Shown in pieces: positions 26,079-35,380 of a stretch of 64,000 bases of DNA. Both the position numbers and the translations under genes were made by a program. Every line of letters starts with the position of its first letter. Within the stretch, counting starts at the first letter, position 1. The stretch lies in NCBI RefSeq assembly GCF_028743495.1, contig NZ_CP117968.1; one strand, written 5' to 3'. Below the pieces are notes generated by a model, which did not search any database, had not been told where the DNA came from, and saw only the letters and a list, made by a program, of their open reading frames with translations. The stretch is from Allobacillus halotolerans. Lineage in GTDB: Bacteria; Bacillota; Bacilli; Bacillales; Alkalibacillaceae.

Positions 26079-27317
26079 TTATTTTTCATGGATTATTGTA
26101 AGCTCTTCTGTACGTTTACGTACTTCTTCTGGATCAACATCAATTCGTGCAACTCCTGATTCCATTGCGGCTTTTGCTACGGCAGCTGCAACAGCAGGCG
26201 CTACACGCTTATCAAATGGATCAGGAATGACGTAATCCGGTGAAACCTTGTCTTCTGCAACCAATTCTGCGATTGCTTCAGCAGCGGCAATTTTCATCCG
26301 TTCATTGATCCGAGTAGCCCGTACATCCAATGCTCCGCGAAAAATTCCCGGAAAAGCCAGTACGTTATTGACTTGGTTAGGGAAATCTGAACGTCCGGTA
26401 CCAATCACTTTTGCACCCGCTTCTTTCGCATCGTCAGGCATAATTTCCGGATCAGGATTAGCCATGGCGAAAATCGTTGGGTCGTCGTTCATGCTCTCTA
26501 CCATTTCTTTTGTCAATGCACCACCAACGGAAACACCGATAAACACATCTGAATCTTGAATGACTTCTTCCAAAGTTCCTTCAATATTATCTTTGTTCGT
26601 CATTTTAGCAACTTCATCTTTTACTTCATTCATTCCATATGGGCGACCTTCATAAATAGCCCCTCTTGAATCACACATAATAATATCGCGAACGCCAACG
26701 CTAAATAATAATTTTATAATGGCAATTCCTGCTGCTCCTGCTCCATTAATCACAACTTTAGAGTTTGAGAATGTTTTACCTGATATTTTCAAAGAATTGA
26801 TCATTCCGGCAACGGTAACGATCGCTGTTCCGTGCTGGTCATCATGAAATATAGGTATACTCGTTTCTTTTTTCAGTCGATTTTCAATGACAAAGCAATT
26901 TGGCGCAGCGATATCTTCGAGGTTTACGCCACCAAATGTCGGCTCCATTAATTTTACGGTATTCACGATTTCATCAACATCATTTGTATTTAACGAAATA
27001 GGGAATGAATCGACACCAGCAAAGCTTTTAAATAGTGTTGACTTTCCTTCCATTACAGGCAAGGCAGCTTCAGGGCCGATATTACCGAGACCTAAAACGG
27101 CAGAGCCATCCGTCACGACAGCTACCATATTCCCTTTCATTGTATAATCATAGACAGTTTCTTTATTATCATAAATTGCTTTACAAGGCTCAGCGACTCC
27201 TGGTGAGTAAGCAAGACTAAGATCTCTTGCATTACGGATCGGAATTTTTGAATTTGTCGTTAGTTTTCCTTGGTTCACTTTATGAATGTGAAGTGCTTCC
27301 TCACGTAAATCTGCCAC
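26079..27317 (-). CDS. ytsJ: NAD(P)-dependent malic enzyme
   Basis: The enzyme decarboxylates malate to pyruvate. The 412 residues match the short bacterial form. The substrate region has SLAYSPGVAEPCK and MEGKSTLFKSFAGVDSFP, metal ligands lie in FHDDQHGTA, and the Rossmann motif is VVINGAGAAGIAI. The initiator is most likely GTG at 27315-27317 (VADLREEALHIHK): AAGGAG lies 6 nt before it, whereas the frame's first GTG overlaps that site. Order and similarity point to B. subtilis YtsJ, which prefers NADP; coenzyme choice cannot be read here. It is the first gene of a probable ytsJ-gntR-accD-accA unit. Confidence 0.94.
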   Translation of the reverse strand: MADLREEALHIHKVNQGKLTTNSKIPIRNARDLSLAYSPGVAEPCKAIYDNKETVYDYTMKGNMVAVVTDGSAVLGLGNIGPEAALPVMEGKSTLFKSFAGVDSFPISLNTNDVDEIVNTVKLMEPTFGGVNLEDIAAPNCFVIENRLKKETSIPIFHDDQHGTAIVTVAGMINSLKISGKTFSNSKVVINGAGAAGIAIIKLLFSVGVRDIIMCDSRGAIYEGRPYGMNEVKDEVAKMTNKDNIEGTLEEVIQDSDVFIGVSVGGALTKEMVESMNDDPTIFAMANPDPEIMPDDAKEAGAKVIGTGRSDFPNQVNNVLAFPGIFRGALDVRATRINERMKIAAAEAIAELVAEDKVSPDYVIPDPFDKRVAPAVAAAVAKAAMESGVARIDVDPEEVRKRTEELTIIHEK

Positions 27318-27356
27318 ATATACCACTCCTTCATAAAAATCGTAGAAACAACTAAA

Positions 27357-27368
27357 TTGGTCTGACCA
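27357..27368. promoter_or_regulatory. FadR/PdhR-type operator candidate at the ytsJ promoter
   Basis: TTGGTCTGACCA contains the perfect 11-bp dyad TGGTC-T-GACCA and, with its flanks, resembles the TTGGT-n3-ACCAA operators known for PdhR and related FadR-subfamily proteins. It lies about 13 bp downstream of the TATAAT, near +6 to +16, a position suited to repression. A FadR-type regulator is encoded in the same cluster. Confidence 0.68.
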
Positions 27369-27380
27369 TTAACCTAATTA

Positions 27381-27408
27381 ATTATAACAAACCATGAACA
27401 CATGTAAA
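27381..27408 (-). promoter_or_regulatory. ytsJ: sigma-A type promoter of ytsJ
   Basis: On the minus strand, TTTACA (27403-27408), a 16-bp spacer and TATAAT (27381-27386, within TGTTATAAT, an extended -10). The leader before the GTG start is about 55 nt. Confidence 0.72.
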
Positions 27409-27556
27409 GAAATTCAGCTGAACCGTACATGCGAAAATGAAATGAATCGAATGAGAGTTGAATTTTAATACGTGGAAGTAATCACTTGGCAATTCGGTCG
27501 TTATATGTACATCTTATCCGCGCTGATCCATTATGAATCCAGACACAAAAATGATT
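27409..27556. other. Intergenic sequence with no recognised element
   Basis: Between the ytsJ promoter and the dnaE terminator I see no open frame with a binding site, no repeat and no strong dyad. Confidence 0.55.
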
Positions 27557-27623
27557 AAAAAAAGAAACCAGATTTATACGACATACGGGAGTATTCCCGT
27601 TCACTTGGCGAATAAACCTGGTT
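27557..27623 (-). terminator. Two-tier terminator after dnaE
   Basis: The outer arms AACCAGATTTA (27566-27576) and TAAACCTGGTT (27613-27623) pair with one mismatch. Enclosed in them is a perfect inner hairpin ACGGGA/TCCCGT (27585-27600) with a 4-nt loop. On the minus strand TTTCTTTTTTT follows. It lies about 30 bp after the dnaE stop. Confidence 0.8.
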
Positions 27624-27654
27624 GTGACAAAGATTGTTGCTATTTCAATATTAT

Positions 27655-30600
27655 TCAACGCTTTCGCTTTTGTATGACAACATTATCGTTTCCGAACACC
27701 TCACCAAGATAATGAATCGATTCTTCGCTTAACTTCAGATCGTACTGTACAGATAGCTGGTACGACTTTTTCTCATTCGCCAGATAAAGGACAATGGGAG
27801 CCGTTCCAGGATACATTTTGCTGATTTGTTTAATCATTTGTAAATATTCCTTTTCCTTGTCGTAAATACGAATGAAAACGAGCTGTGAACTATCTTTAGG
27901 TAATTGCTGAATGTCCAATTCGGTTACATTTTGAATAATAAGTTGCTTTTCATTATTTCGTTCATCCGTTCGTCCCTCAATCTCAACAATCATACCTTCC
28001 GTAATTTTTCTTCCTACATCTCGATAGACTTGCGGAAAAATAACGCCATCGAGGGCTTCTGTTTCATCCTGCATTCGAATGAAAGCCATCTGCTCGCCAC
28101 GCTTCGTGCGGATCTGCTTAATCTCATCAATTGAGGCGACTGTTCTGGTTTGTTTTTTTACTGGTAGCTTCCGAACTTGTTGGATGGTAGCCTGCCCTCG
28201 TTTCAATAAACTTCTTCGGACACTTTTCAAAGGATGGTCGCTTAACGTGAATCCAAGCACTTCTTTCTCCATACTAATTTCCTTAAGCGTTGAGAATGGT
28301 TCTGCTGGTGTATATTCGATATCCATATGAAACAAATCTTCATTCCAGTTCATTTGTTCATTGAAATGTGAAAAAAGTTCTCCTTGCTCGATTGCCTGAA
28401 CGGTTGAAGCTAATAGTTGAGCACGATTTCGATTGGAATAATCAAATGCGCCGACGATAATGAGTGATTCAATTGCCGTCTGAGTGATCACATTCAAGTG
28501 TACTCTTCTTGTAAAATCAAATAAGTCCTTGAACGGTTGTTGTTTACGTGCATCTAACACTTCCATCAATGCTTGTCGACCAAATCCCTTAATCCCCAGC
28601 AAACCGAAACGAACTGTATTCGCTTCTTCAACGGTGAATTTACCAAAACTTTTATTAATCGAAGGCGGCAACACATTCAACCCGACTTGTTTGGCTTCTT
28701 TAATATATTTTTCGAGCTTTGTTGAATCATGGATGACAGAGCTTAATAATTCCGCGTAAAAATACGCCGGATAATTCGCTTTAAAGTAAGCTGTTTGATA
28801 GGAAATCATCGAATATGCAACAGCGTGACTTTTATTAAACCCATAGTCAGCAAATCGCTCAATCCATGAAAAAATTTCTTTAGCTATGGTTGGTTCGTAC
28901 CCGTTCGCTTCAGCTCCTTGCATAAATAGATCCTTCATTTTCGCAATAGCGTCTGGATCCTTTTTGCTGATCGCACGCCGTAAAATATCTGCTTGCCCAT
29001 AAGAAAAGCCCGCAATCAGACTAACGACCTGCATAATTTGCTCTTGATAAATCAGTACACCGTTCGTTTCCTGTAAAATCTGTTTTAAATCATCATGTAT
29101 ATAAGAAACCGCTTCCTGACCATTTTTACGCTTGGCATACGTTTCAATGAATTGCATCGGACCTGGACGAAACAACGCATTAACCGCTACGATATCTTCC
29201 AAACGATTCGGTTGAATTTGTCGAAGGGCTGATTTCATCCCACTGGACTCAAGCTGAAACACGCCCGTCGTATGACCCGATCTCAGTAATTGGAACGTTT
29301 TCGCATCATTCATCGGTAGTTTTTCCAACAAAATTGTTTTTCCTTCTTTTTCTCTTATTTGACGGATCATCCGTTCAAGCAATGATAAATTCCTCAAACC
29401 AAGAAAATCAATTTTCAGCAATCCGATGGCTTCTAGGTCTTGCATCGGAAATTGGGTTAAATAGACACCATCCTGTCCCTCTATAACCGGAACAGTATTT
29501 GTGAGATACCGATCACTGATCACGACACCAGCCGCATGCGTTGAATGATGACGTGGCAACCCTTCGATGACGAGCGCAGCTTGAAACATGTGAATCAGTT
29601 GTTGGGATTCCTGGATGTAATTCCGATACGTTTCATTTTCTTGAATAAGCTTTCGAAGGGACGTTGACTGCTTCGGTAAATGCTTCAGCAACCAATTCAT
29701 TTGCTCATCGGTTATATGGAAAACCTTTGCGAGTTCCCGAATAATTGAACGAGATTGAAATGTACCAAAAGTAATAATTTGGGCAACACGATGCTGCCCA
29801 TATTTATTTTTGACATAGTGAATCATCTCTTCTCTTCGATAATCCGAAAAATCAATATCGATATCTGGCATCGATTTACGTTCAGGATTTAAAAAACGTT
29901 CAAACAACAAATCATACGTCAAAGGATTTACCTTCGTAATTCCAAGCAAAAAAGCAACAAGAGACCCTGCCGCAGAACCTCTTCCTGGACCAGTCAAAAT
30001 GTTTTCTTTATGCGCATGCCGCATAAAGTCCCAAACGATTAGGAAATAATCAGCAAAATCCATTTTTCCGATAATCGACAATTCTTCGTCCAATCTATTT
30101 TTTGCACGTTCCATTTGAGATTCAGCACATTTAACTGGCAGTTGCTTTTCACAAAGTTCGCGCAGAAAGTCGATGGATTTTTGACCTTCACCCATTGAAA
30201 AATGAGGCAATTCAAACCATTGATCAGGAAACTCAACTTGGCACTCATTTGCAATTTTCATTGTACGTTCAATGGCTTCTGGATAGTTATTCACAAATTC
30301 AGTCGGTAATTGTTCGCCAGTTACAAAATGATGAGCACCTGTATTCTTTTGGCGAATGGAAGACAGAGAGGATTGTTTCTTCATTGCTAACAGTGACTCA
30401 TAACCAATTTTGTCACGCTCTTTTAAATACCTAACATCCACCGTAGCAATCATTCGATCAGCGTAATGCTGAGTGATTTGCTCCACCCATTGATTCAATC
30501 GCTCATTTTCAATATAAGGTTGCACGGCTATATACCAATCTTTCAACTTCGCATCAAGCGATTGGAAGATATTTTGGATCGTTTGATCATCTTCCAGATA

Positions 30601-30999
30601 TACCAAGTCCTCGATAAAGGTATTGTAAACGGATAATACACAAAAAATGTTGGTACATTCCGATAGATCGTCCAATCGAATCGGTTCTTTCTTCGCCATC
30701 TTTCGGTTGGATAATTGAACGAGCTCTTCATACCCGCGTATATTCTTTGCCAATAAAATAAACCGAAGTGGTCGATATTCTGACTCCATGTAAACATCGG
30801 CTGTCATACCGATAATCGGTTTCACATCATATTGAGAACACAACTCATAAAACCGGTATGCACCAAATAACACCTCATGATCAGTCAACGCCAATGAGTG
30901 CATGCCGCTTTGCTTTGCTTCACTTACTAACGATTCGAGCTCAATTGTACTTTCCATTAGCGAAAAACTACTATGTATTTGTAAGTGGACAAACTCCAT
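27655..30999 (-). CDS. dnaE: DNA polymerase III alpha subunit DnaE
   Basis: DnaE is the polymerase that extends primers on the lagging strand in low-GC Gram-positives, alongside PolC. The 1114 residues show the N-terminal PHP domain (FVHLQIHSSFSLMES, SLALTDHEVLFGA), the polymerase core (GPGRGSAAGSLVAFLLGI, PDIDIDFSDYRREE), the helix-hairpin-helix part near LGIKGFGRQAL and a C-terminal OB-fold. No exonuclease domain is inserted, which separates it from PolC. The ATG at 30999 is preferred to an in-frame GTG three codons earlier, because AGAAGGTG lies at a proper distance. It is a single gene with its own terminator, divergent from ytrH. Confidence 0.97.
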   Translation of the reverse strand: MEFVHLQIHSSFSLMESTIELESLVSEAKQSGMHSLALTDHEVLFGAYRFYELCSQYDVKPIIGMTADVYMESEYRPLRFILLAKNIRGYEELVQLSNRKMAKKEPIRLDDLSECTNIFCVLSVYNTFIEDLVYLEDDQTIQNIFQSLDAKLKDWYIAVQPYIENERLNQWVEQITQHYADRMIATVDVRYLKERDKIGYESLLAMKKQSSLSSIRQKNTGAHHFVTGEQLPTEFVNNYPEAIERTMKIANECQVEFPDQWFELPHFSMGEGQKSIDFLRELCEKQLPVKCAESQMERAKNRLDEELSIIGKMDFADYFLIVWDFMRHAHKENILTGPGRGSAAGSLVAFLLGITKVNPLTYDLLFERFLNPERKSMPDIDIDFSDYRREEMIHYVKNKYGQHRVAQIITFGTFQSRSIIRELAKVFHITDEQMNWLLKHLPKQSTSLRKLIQENETYRNYIQESQQLIHMFQAALVIEGLPRHHSTHAAGVVISDRYLTNTVPVIEGQDGVYLTQFPMQDLEAIGLLKIDFLGLRNLSLLERMIRQIREKEGKTILLEKLPMNDAKTFQLLRSGHTTGVFQLESSGMKSALRQIQPNRLEDIVAVNALFRPGPMQFIETYAKRKNGQEAVSYIHDDLKQILQETNGVLIYQEQIMQVVSLIAGFSYGQADILRRAISKKDPDAIAKMKDLFMQGAEANGYEPTIAKEIFSWIERFADYGFNKSHAVAYSMISYQTAYFKANYPAYFYAELLSSVIHDSTKLEKYIKEAKQVGLNVLPPSINKSFGKFTVEEANTVRFGLLGIKGFGRQALMEVLDARKQQPFKDLFDFTRRVHLNVITQTAIESLIIVGAFDYSNRNRAQLLASTVQAIEQGELFSHFNEQMNWNEDLFHMDIEYTPAEPFSTLKEISMEKEVLGFTLSDHPLKSVRRSLLKRGQATIQQVRKLPVKKQTRTVASIDEIKQIRTKRGEQMAFIRMQDETEALDGVIFPQVYRDVGRKITEGMIVEIEGRTDERNNEKQLIIQNVTELDIQQLPKDSSQLVFIRIYDKEKEYLQMIKQISKMYPGTAPIVLYLANEKKSYQLSVQYDLKLSEESIHYLGEVFGNDNVVIQKRKR

Positions 31000-31181
31000 C
31001 GGAACCACACCTTCTATGTCTTTTCCATTCTTTCATTATCTTCTGTTTATCTACGTACAAAAATTAATCATTACTATCTATTATAGCTGAGCAATGAACT
31101 TCTTGAAATCTCAACATATCAATTTCATTCAATTCATAGAATGGAACTAGGACATGTCGTGAATTGAGAGGAAGTCAACGA

Positions 31182-31511
31182 ATGGAAGAACGAGTTATAT
31201 TTGCGATGATCAAAGTTTTTTTTATCTCATTTGGCGTAGTGACTGGTGGTGCACTTTTTGGCAGTCTCAGTGCTTATTTAACAGGCGAACCACCTATTTC
31301 TGAATTGATTCTTGCCGCCAAACGGTTACGCATTTGGGCAATCGTCGCTGCAATCGGCGGGACTTTCGATACCATATCGACATTTGAGAAAGGGATATTT
31401 GAAGCATCGACCATTGACTTAATCAAACAAATATTATTGATTATTACAGCCATGGGAGGCGTTAAATCCTCTCTCATGCTTATTTCATGGATTACCCAAA
31501 GTGAATTTTAA
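31182..31511 (+). CDS. ytrH: Sporulation protein YtrH
   Basis: A 109-residue membrane protein. It has a hydrophobic segment at about residues 6-26 (VFFISFGVVTGGALFGSL), a segment near 45-60 and one near 80-100. The sequence MEERVIFAMIKVFF and the GGTFDTISTFEKGIFE region match the YtrH family, needed for proper spore formation in B. subtilis as part of the ytrHI pair. The ATG at 31182 is chosen with GAGAGGAAG upstream. It is divergent from dnaE and 30 bp before ytrI, as in B. subtilis. Confidence 0.9.
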   Translation: MEERVIFAMIKVFFISFGVVTGGALFGSLSAYLTGEPPISELILAAKRLRIWAIVAAIGGTFDTISTFEKGIFEASTIDLIKQILLIITAMGGVKSSLMLISWITQSEF

Positions 31512-31541
31512 TGACCTTATTTGATGATTGGACGAAAGCAT

Positions 31542-32060
31542 ATGCACATTCCTCCTTACTACAAAAAAAGAACATGGCAAAGTTTCTTCCTTGGTGTTTT
31601 GGCTGGTGTCATTGTCGGTTATATCTTTTTTTTATTTGTTTACGGAAAACATACCGAACGCTGGATTGAAGAAAACATGGAAATTCGGACAGAGTTAAAG
31701 CAAGTGAAACAGGAAAACGACCTCTTGAAACAGGATAAAGAAAATTTAAATGAAGAACATGAAGAGAAACTAACGATCCAATCATTTGAAATCAATTTAG
31801 ATAACGCTGAAGAACTTGAACTTGATCGGTTTACAGAATATGAATTGACTGAACGGATCGAGGACGAACTCAACCCTGTGATTGGAAGAAACATCGCTTC
31901 TGTTTCGGATCAACGAGATTTGCTCATTCGGACAATTGAGAATCAAACCTATCATGTCAGAGACATCGATTACTCGGTTACCATCTCTCATTTGACTGTC
32001 GCTCCGATCTTAGTGATTACTGTCGAAGTTCAGGTAGAAACTGGCGGGGCAACGCTTTAA
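31542..32060 (+). CDS. ytrI: Sporulation membrane protein YtrI
   Basis: A protein of about 172 residues. It has a short basic N-terminus (HIPPYYKKRTWQ), one transmembrane segment (FFLGVLAGVIVGYIFFLF), a charged coiled-coil stretch near residues 40-80 (LKQVKQENDLLKQDKENL) and a globular C-terminal domain presumably outside the membrane. Pairing with ytrH and the topology identify YtrI. The start is uncertain: earlier TTG/ATG codons at 31521 and 31524 are in frame, but the ATG at 31542 gives an N-terminus more like the family. No strong ribosome binding site distinguishes them. Confidence 0.85.
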   Translation: MHIPPYYKKRTWQSFFLGVLAGVIVGYIFFLFVYGKHTERWIEENMEIRTELKQVKQENDLLKQDKENLNEEHEEKLTIQSFEINLDNAEELELDRFTEYELTERIEDELNPVIGRNIASVSDQRDLLIRTIENQTYHVRDIDYSVTISHLTVAPILVITVEVQVETGGATL

Positions 32061-32187
32061 TTTGTTCACAAAATAGCCATAAAAATGTGTCCATTTTTAG
32101 AAAATTTTCATATCAATAATTAGGAACCAATTGGATGGGATAAAATATAATTGTAAGAGAATCGAATTCTCTTAAGAAGGAGTGGTA

Positions 32188-32388
32188 ATGATGAAAGTAA
32201 TTCACACACAACGAATCGCCAACGACAAAGTTGCCTTACTCATGAATGGTTATTCGGCATTTGCTGAAACTGAAGAAGTCATCCGACTCGTAAATCGAAG
32301 AATTCATCGTAATAATTTGAACATTATCGTAGAACGGACCAACGTAGGTTGCTGGTTTATCCCGGAACAAGTGAACAAAGCCCAGTAG
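32188..32388 (+). CDS. Small conserved-looking protein of unknown function
   Basis: A 66-residue protein beginning MMKVIHTQRIANDK. It contains NRRIHRNNLNIIVERTNVGCWFIPE, with a single cysteine near the end. No membrane segment or known motif was recognised; it may correspond to the small gene found near ytrI/nrnA in other bacilli, but I cannot name it. AAGGAG lies 5-8 nt before the ATGATG pair, and a strong terminator follows at 32470, so it is probably a real single-gene unit. Confidence 0.7.
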   Translation: MMKVIHTQRIANDKVALLMNGYSAFAETEEVIRLVNRRIHRNNLNIIVERTNVGCWFIPEQVNKAQ

Positions 32389-32469
32389 TCCAATCTGGCT
32401 ATTATTCCAGAGACAAAGATATGTGTAATTCTTACTTAAACAGATGAATTCCCTATAAATAAATGGGTA

Positions 32470-32497
32470 ACTGGTCGAATGAAACGACCAGTTTTTT
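32470..32497 (+). terminator. Terminator between the small gene and nrnA
   Basis: ACTGGTCG/CGACCAGT forms a perfect 8-bp stem with a 7-nt loop, followed on the plus strand by T6. On the minus strand the T run is poor, so it mainly serves the plus-strand gene. Confidence 0.88.
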
Positions 32498-32499
32498 GT

Positions 32500-33462
32500 T
32501 TATGTTTTTAAATCATGATCCGCTAAATAATCATCGCAAATTCGATCTAAGTCCTTGACTAATAAATCTGCCTCATTCCACGTATACACCTTGGCACCGG
32601 AAGCCATCGGATGTCCACCACCATTGTACCGCGAAGCTAATTCATTGATCACAGGGCCTTTCGAACGTAATCTCACACGAATCACATCATCTTCTTCGAT
32701 AAAAAATACCCATGCAATGACTTCTTGAATATCTCCGGCGATACCGACAAATGAATGTGTTTCTTCGCTTGTGACCCCGTAATCAGCTAATAATGCTTTC
32801 GATAACCGAAACACAGCCGCTCCACTTTTTCGAGGTGTCATTTGTTGGAGTAAATGTCCCTTCAAGCGGGCAATTTTAAGTGGCACTTGGTACATGCTGT
32901 CATACAATGAGTCACGATCGAAATCATATTGAACTAATTCTCTTGCCGCTTCAAATGTACGATTTGTTGAACTCGGGAATAAAAAGCGACCTGTATCGCC
33001 GACAATTCCAGCGTACAATAGTCTTGCCGCTTCTCGATTCAACTGGAATCCTCGTTCTTTTCCAGCTACATATAGCTCATAAATCATTTCACTCGTCGAA
33101 GAAGCTGATGGGTCTACCCACATATAATTGCCATACGGCTCTCGATTTGGATGGTGATCAATCTTAACGACGACTTCTCCAAGTGAATAACGCTGATCGC
33201 TGATTCGCTCCTCATTCGCCGTATCACAAACAATTACCAATGCTCCATCGTACTCTTTATCTGCAAAATCATCTAGGCGTGCGAGATAGTTCAAAGACAT
33301 TTCTTCTTCCCCAGCAAGCAACACCTTTTTATCCGGGAACGATTGGCGGATGATTTCACCTAGACCTGCTTGTGATCCATAAGCATCCGGATCTGGTCGT
33401 TCGTGTCGATGAATGATAATTTTGTTGTATTTTTCGATGAGTTCAATGATTTGTTCCGTCAC
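32500..33462 (-). CDS. nrnA: Bifunctional oligoribonuclease and pAp phosphatase NrnA
   Basis: NrnA degrades short RNA fragments and hydrolyses 3'-phosphoadenosine 5'-phosphate. The DHH-domain motifs are IIIHRHERPDPDAYGSQ, LVIVCDTAN, KIDHHPN and the later AGIVGDTGRFLFPS. The DHHA1 domain ends with RYNGGGHPMASGAKV. The initiator is taken as GTG at 33460-33462 (VTEQIIELIEKYNK), since AGAAAGGG lies 6-7 nt before it; the frame extends 13 codons further without support. Length 320 is near that of B. subtilis NrnA. It is divergent from ytpI. Confidence 0.95.
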   Translation of the reverse strand: MTEQIIELIEKYNKIIIHRHERPDPDAYGSQAGLGEIIRQSFPDKKVLLAGEEEMSLNYLARLDDFADKEYDGALVIVCDTANEERISDQRYSLGEVVVKIDHHPNREPYGNYMWVDPSASSTSEMIYELYVAGKERGFQLNREAARLLYAGIVGDTGRFLFPSSTNRTFEAARELVQYDFDRDSLYDSMYQVPLKIARLKGHLLQQMTPRKSGAAVFRLSKALLADYGVTSEETHSFVGIAGDIQEVIAWVFFIEEDDVIRVRLRSKGPVINELASRYNGGGHPMASGAKVYTWNEADLLVKDLDRICDDYLADHDLKT

Positions 33463-33592
33463 ATAAAGCACCCTTTCTCTAAAACAATTGCGTTCATTCA
33501 ATTTTTCGCCATACCTTTATCGTCTCGGTGGCTAGAATTTTTACAAGACAATCTGTACAATAAAAGAAGTTATCTTTCTAGGAGGAATTTTC

Positions 33593-33883
33593 ATGCCAAT
33601 ATTTATTACATTGATTGTTGTTTCATTTATTCTATATATTTATTTTAAAGTCCGAATCATCAGTCAAAAAGATCCACTTACCATGCGATTTACCAACGCG
33701 AAAGCACGAATCGCTCTAGGTATCTTCATTTCTACATTCGGAGCGAACCAATATGTTTACTATCAAACCCAATTGGCTCTCTTTGTTTGCTTGTTGTTTG
33801 TGATCCTAGGCATTATCCAAATCGTTTATGGATATCGATTATATAAACATTACCGTGGTGAAATCATTCGTCTGAGTGACTGA
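33593..33883 (+). CDS. ytpI: YtpI-like membrane protein
   Basis: A 96-residue protein with three hydrophobic segments (residues 3-19, 42-58, 62-82). The conserved motif TNAKARIALGIFISTFGANQY identifies the YtpI family, of unknown function. GGAGG lies 8 nt before the ATG. It lies between nrnA and ytoI as in B. subtilis and converges with ytoI, leaving only 3 bp between the stops. Confidence 0.9.
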   Translation: MPIFITLIVVSFILYIYFKVRIISQKDPLTMRFTNAKARIALGIFISTFGANQYVYYQTQLALFVCLLFVILGIIQIVYGYRLYKHYRGEIIRLSD

Positions 33884-33886
33884 ATG

Positions 33887-35191
33887 TTAGCGGTCAATAA
33901 ATTGAACCATCACCATTGCTTTTCCGGCAAGGCCTAAATCGGAGGATATTTGAACATCCACCTTGGCAAATTTCCGGCCGGATTCAAGTATTTCTGTCGT
34001 TATAATTAAACGATTCCCTAACTGAGCAGGCTTCATGTAATAGATCGATAAATTTTCGATCACCATGTCGCCTGTTTTGTTTCTTTTTAACACTTGATTA
34101 CAAGCTTCAGAGACAAATGAAGCGAATACCCCATGTGATAACGTACCAAGATTATTCGTTAGTTGCGGTGTGACTTCTGCCTCAAACAGTTTCTTCTCTT
34201 CATCGTAAATCAATTCTTTTTGGACAATGTCATCGATTGTTTCACCGATCTGTGGTTGACGTTGGAAATTCTGCAACCCTTTAATGACATCCTGGCGGGT
34301 AATTACCCCTAAAAAGACATCACTCTCATCTACCACCGGCAATAATTCGATTCCTTCCCATACCATCGTATGGGCAGCATTAGCTAAAGAAGTCATTGCT
34401 TTAACGGTAATCGGGTTTTTCGTCATTACTTTGTCAACCTTCATATCCTCATTTTTGCCGATAACATCTTTTGAAGTTAAAATACCAATTACCCGATTAT
34501 TACTATCCAAAACTGGATAACGACTATGTTTACTTTCTTCATTCAGCTCATGCCATTTCTTGACCAAGTCACCGCTCCTTATGTTCACTGAGTGGTCGAT
34601 AGGAGTATACAGATCATCGACTAGTGTAACCTCTTTTTTGATCAATTGGTCATAGATGGCCCGGTTAATCATTGTGGCCACAGTAAATGTATCATATGTA
34701 CAAGAAATCACCGGCAGCTCATATTCATCGGCTAATGCTTTCACATAATCACTTGTGTCAAACCCACCTGTAATTAAAATGGCGGCTCCTTCACTGAGTG
34801 CTTTTTCCTGAGCTTTAACACGGTTTCCGACAATGAGCAATGATCCCTTTTCGGTATAGCGCATCATCGCTTCTAATTGCATCGCGCCGATCACAAACTT
34901 ACTTAATGTTTTATGTAAGCCCGCTCTTCCACCCAGTACATGGCCATCCACAATATTGACGATTTCAGCAAACGTCAGCTTTTCGAAGTTTTCTTTTTTC
35001 TTCCTTTCAATTCGGATGGTTCCAACTCGTTCAATGGTACTCACATACCCTGTGTTTTCCGCTTCTTTGATTGCTCGATAAGCTGTTCCTTCACTCACAT
35101 GTAGCTCTTTAGCAATCAATCGAACAGAAATTTTCGTGCCAACCGGAAGCTCTTCAATATATTTTAAAATTTGTTCATGCTTTGTCAGCAT
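33887..35191 (-). CDS. ytoI: CBS/DRTGG-domain regulator YtoI
   Basis: A 434-residue multidomain protein. Residues 1-65 form a winged helix (SVRLIAKELHVSEGTAYRA), residues about 70-180 a DRTGG domain, 195-315 a pair of CBS domains (VLDSNNRVIGILTSKDVIG), and 330-430 a hotdog thioesterase-like domain. CBS and DRTGG domains bind adenine nucleotides or similar ligands, so it is probably a ligand-responsive regulator. Its targets are unknown. The ATG at 35191 follows GGGTG; an in-frame GTG three codons earlier is within that site. It has its own promoter at 35229-35258. Confidence 0.9.
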   Translation of the reverse strand: MLTKHEQILKYIEELPVGTKISVRLIAKELHVSEGTAYRAIKEAENTGYVSTIERVGTIRIERKKKENFEKLTFAEIVNIVDGHVLGGRAGLHKTLSKFVIGAMQLEAMMRYTEKGSLLIVGNRVKAQEKALSEGAAILITGGFDTSDYVKALADEYELPVISCTYDTFTVATMINRAIYDQLIKKEVTLVDDLYTPIDHSVNIRSGDLVKKWHELNEESKHSRYPVLDSNNRVIGILTSKDVIGKNEDMKVDKVMTKNPITVKAMTSLANAAHTMVWEGIELLPVVDESDVFLGVITRQDVIKGLQNFQRQPQIGETIDDIVQKELIYDEEKKLFEAEVTPQLTNNLGTLSHGVFASFVSEACNQVLKRNKTGDMVIENLSIYYMKPAQLGNRLIITTEILESGRKFAKVDVQISSDLGLAGKAMVMVQFIDR

Positions 35192-35228
35192 ATATTTCAC
35201 CCGATTCTCAAGATAAATTCTTGTTCTT

Positions 35229-35258
35229 ATTATACCCCTAATAGGTCATGTGGTTCAA
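35229..35258 (-). promoter_or_regulatory. ytoI: sigma-A type promoter of ytoI
   Basis: On the minus strand TTGAAC (35253-35258), an 18-bp spacer and TATAAT (35229-35234), about 38 nt before the ytoI start. Confidence 0.7.
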
Positions 35259-35380
35259 TTTTTCCTATTAAAAGAAATTTTTTAGCGTTTGATGGATGAT
35301 TGTTTTCGAAGTTGGCTCTAGGAACTTGTAAAGATCTTCGCTACGTTTTAACTTATGCCTTTTTTCAAAAAAACTTCTAT

